Below are positions 62,945-64,000 of a stretch of 64,000 nucleotides of DNA, piece after piece. Origin of the DNA: Mycolicibacterium iranicum. Its GTDB lineage: Bacteria > Actinomycetota > Actinomycetes > Mycobacteriales > Mycobacteriaceae. The notes beneath the pieces are model-generated. The model made no database searches. It had not been told where the DNA came from and was given only the letters and a program-made list of their open reading frames with translations. Position 1 is the stretch's first letter. Each line of letters opens with the position of its first letter. The translations under genes and the position numbers were made by a program. The DNA lies in contig NZ_JACHVU010000006.1 in NCBI RefSeq assembly GCF_014190915.1, positions 186,001 through 250,000 of the forward strand, in the 5' to 3' direction.

Positions 62945-64000
62945 ATGACCGTGGATCGTGTTCGGGGCAAGGCCGGCCGCGTGGGTGGGTTCACCGCCGC
63001 GCTCGGTGTGGGGGCGGTGATCGCCCTCGGTGCGGCAGGTCCGGCCTGGGCGGCCGACGAGGGAACGTCCGCAGAGAGTCCGTCGGACTCGTCGCAGACC
63101 GACGACGCGCCGAAACCCGCCCGCGACAACGACTCCGAGTCGACCCCGGCCGCACCGGCGTCCGGCACGGAGGATCCCGCCGACCCTGCCGAGACCGGCG
63201 GTACTGGCGACACCGGCGGCACCGGCGAGCCACGGGACGATGCCGAGCCGGAGGACGGGTCGGACGTCAGCGACGCAGACCTCGCGGAGGATCCGACCGA
63301 CGCGCAGGCGGACCCCGACGAGACCCTCGACGATGCCGATGCCGATGCGCATGCCCATGCCGAGGCGCCGGACAGCCGGGATACGGCCACGGTCGACATC
63401 GTCGACACGACCACCGGGACCACTACCCCGGACGCGCCCGCCGCCGTGCCGGCCCTGTGGTCGCTAGCCGGGGCCGCCCGCCGCGAGGACGACGACCGCA
63501 CCCACGAACAATCCACCGCTCCCACGACGGCCGGCACCCTTCCCGCCTCGGAGATCGCGGTGCTGGCGGTCCCGCCCGCTACCGAGCCGGTCTATACGGG
63601 CCGGCCGTCTTTCGTGCACAACCTCGTCACGGCGGGACTGAACGTGCTCAAGGTGGTGCTCAAACCGTTCGGCGGGTTGCTGTCCTTCACCAGCCTCAAG
63701 ATCCCGTTCTTCACCGACGGCATCCCGCCGTTCTTCTTCAGGGCCGGACTCGACGTGACGCGCACCGAGTTCGAGGGCATGAAGGTGTGGTCGCTCACGC
63801 CGCGCAGGAATGCCACCGACGACGTCGTGGTCGCGCTGCACGGCGGCGCCTACGTCGCCACCGCCAGCATCTTCCACTGGTGGACCTACGCCGACATGGC
63901 CCGCGACACCGGTGCCACGGTGATCGTTCCGCTGCAGACCCTCGTCACCAAGGGCGGAACGGCAGCCACCGAAGTGCCCCGCACGGCGAATTTCCTCACC
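62945..64000 (+). CDS. Secreted alpha/beta hydrolase with acidic linker (3' end outside window)
   Basis: 352 residues are visible from ATG 62945 (GGGGAGG upstream); the frame is open to the window edge. Signal peptide with GRVGGFTAALGVGAVIALG and AWAADE cleavage region. Residues 38-165 are Asp/Glu/Thr/Pro/Gly-rich with TGGTGDTGGTG and DADADAHAHAEA runs. PAAVPALWSLAGAARRED (165-182) repeats the motif of the 45794 protein. From about 215 a hydrolase domain begins, and DDVVVALHGGAYVATAS gives the oxyanion motif HGG of hormone-sensitive-lipase-like esterases. The nucleophile is not yet reached. A surface lipase or esterase is the best guess. Confidence 0.85.
   Translation, partial: MTVDRVRGKAGRVGGFTAALGVGAVIALGAAGPAWAADEGTSAESPSDSSQTDDAPKPARDNDSESTPAAPASGTEDPADPAETGGTGDTGGTGEPRDDAEPEDGSDVSDADLAEDPTDAQADPDETLDDADADAHAHAEAPDSRDTATVDIVDTTTGTTTPDAPAAVPALWSLAGAARREDDDRTHEQSTAPTTAGTLPASEIAVLAVPPATEPVYTGRPSFVHNLVTAGLNVLKVVLKPFGGLLSFTSLKIPFFTDGIPPFFFRAGLDVTRTEFEGMKVWSLTPRRNATDDVVVALHGGAYVATASIFHWWTYADMARDTGATVIVPLQTLVTKGGTAATEVPRTANFLT

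Overview
The window reads as chromosome of a fast-growing, environmental mycobacterium (Mycolicibacterium-like). The evidence is high GC with many GTG starts and 4-bp GTGA/ATGA gene overlaps, a mycobactin gene set with two IdeR-type iron boxes, a DosR box, a mycobacterial LexA box, an MmpL transporter, a mycofactocin-type dehydrogenase, and gene orders known from M. tuberculosis (Rv1355c-Rv1354c type; Rv3068c to Rv3071 type). No insertion sequence, phage, CRISPR array or rRNA was seen. Both window ends cut a gene.

Layout. 1-11.4 kb: a catabolic island (acyl-CoA ligase, CoA transferase, GntR regulator, two acyl-CoA dehydrogenases, thiolase, two SDRs, alpha/beta hydrolase, flavin monooxygenase, MaoC hydratase) with operator-like palindromes between transcription units. 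11.4-16.9 kb: a three-gene operon behind a 745-bp leader, made of a GNAT-like protein, an E1-like/nitroreductase fusion and a GAF-GGDEF-EAL cyclic-di-GMP enzyme. 16.9-21.3 kb: a degenerate flavoprotein-like gene, a paired FadE operon and a universal stress protein under a DosR box. 21.4-25.8 kb: TetR with DUF1214, divergent from a sulfotransferase-like gene, then a phosphatase and a nucleotidyltransferase. 26-30 kb: a Crp paralogue, a secreted porin-like protein with an acidic tail, and a DUF222/HNH gene with a LexA box.

30.1-35.6 kb: a tightly packed operon (LLM flavin monooxygenase, sulfotransferase-like, DUF1214, VOC, carboxylesterase). 35.7-37.6 kb: two lipoproteins, a small conserved protein and tRNA-Ala(GGC). 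37.6-42.4 kb: MFS exporter and pgm, divergent from two crcB fluoride channels and a triple-DUF190 gene. 42.4-45.0 kb: mbtL, mbtM and mbtK without mbtN between them. 45-53 kb: small membrane and envelope genes, a secreted DUF1214 protein, DUF808, a Gly-Pro repeat lipoprotein, a HAD hydrolase and a large MmpL. 53.1-56.2 kb: a TAXI-type TRAP transporter. 56.3-57.2 kb: a stand-alone LigD-type polymerase. 57.2-62.8 kb: a stress-signalling operon (PAS-ANTAR, STAS, a 1389-residue kinase/receiver/phosphatase fusion, STAS). From 62.9 kb: the start of a secreted alpha/beta hydrolase.

The two most unusual units are the 12.1-16.9 kb operon, which joins possible small-molecule or peptide chemistry to c-di-GMP turnover, and the 57.2-62.8 kb operon, which puts a phosphorelay and a complete partner-switching phosphatase/kinase pair in one chain. 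Functional statements rest on motifs and remembered family knowledge; no database search was run.
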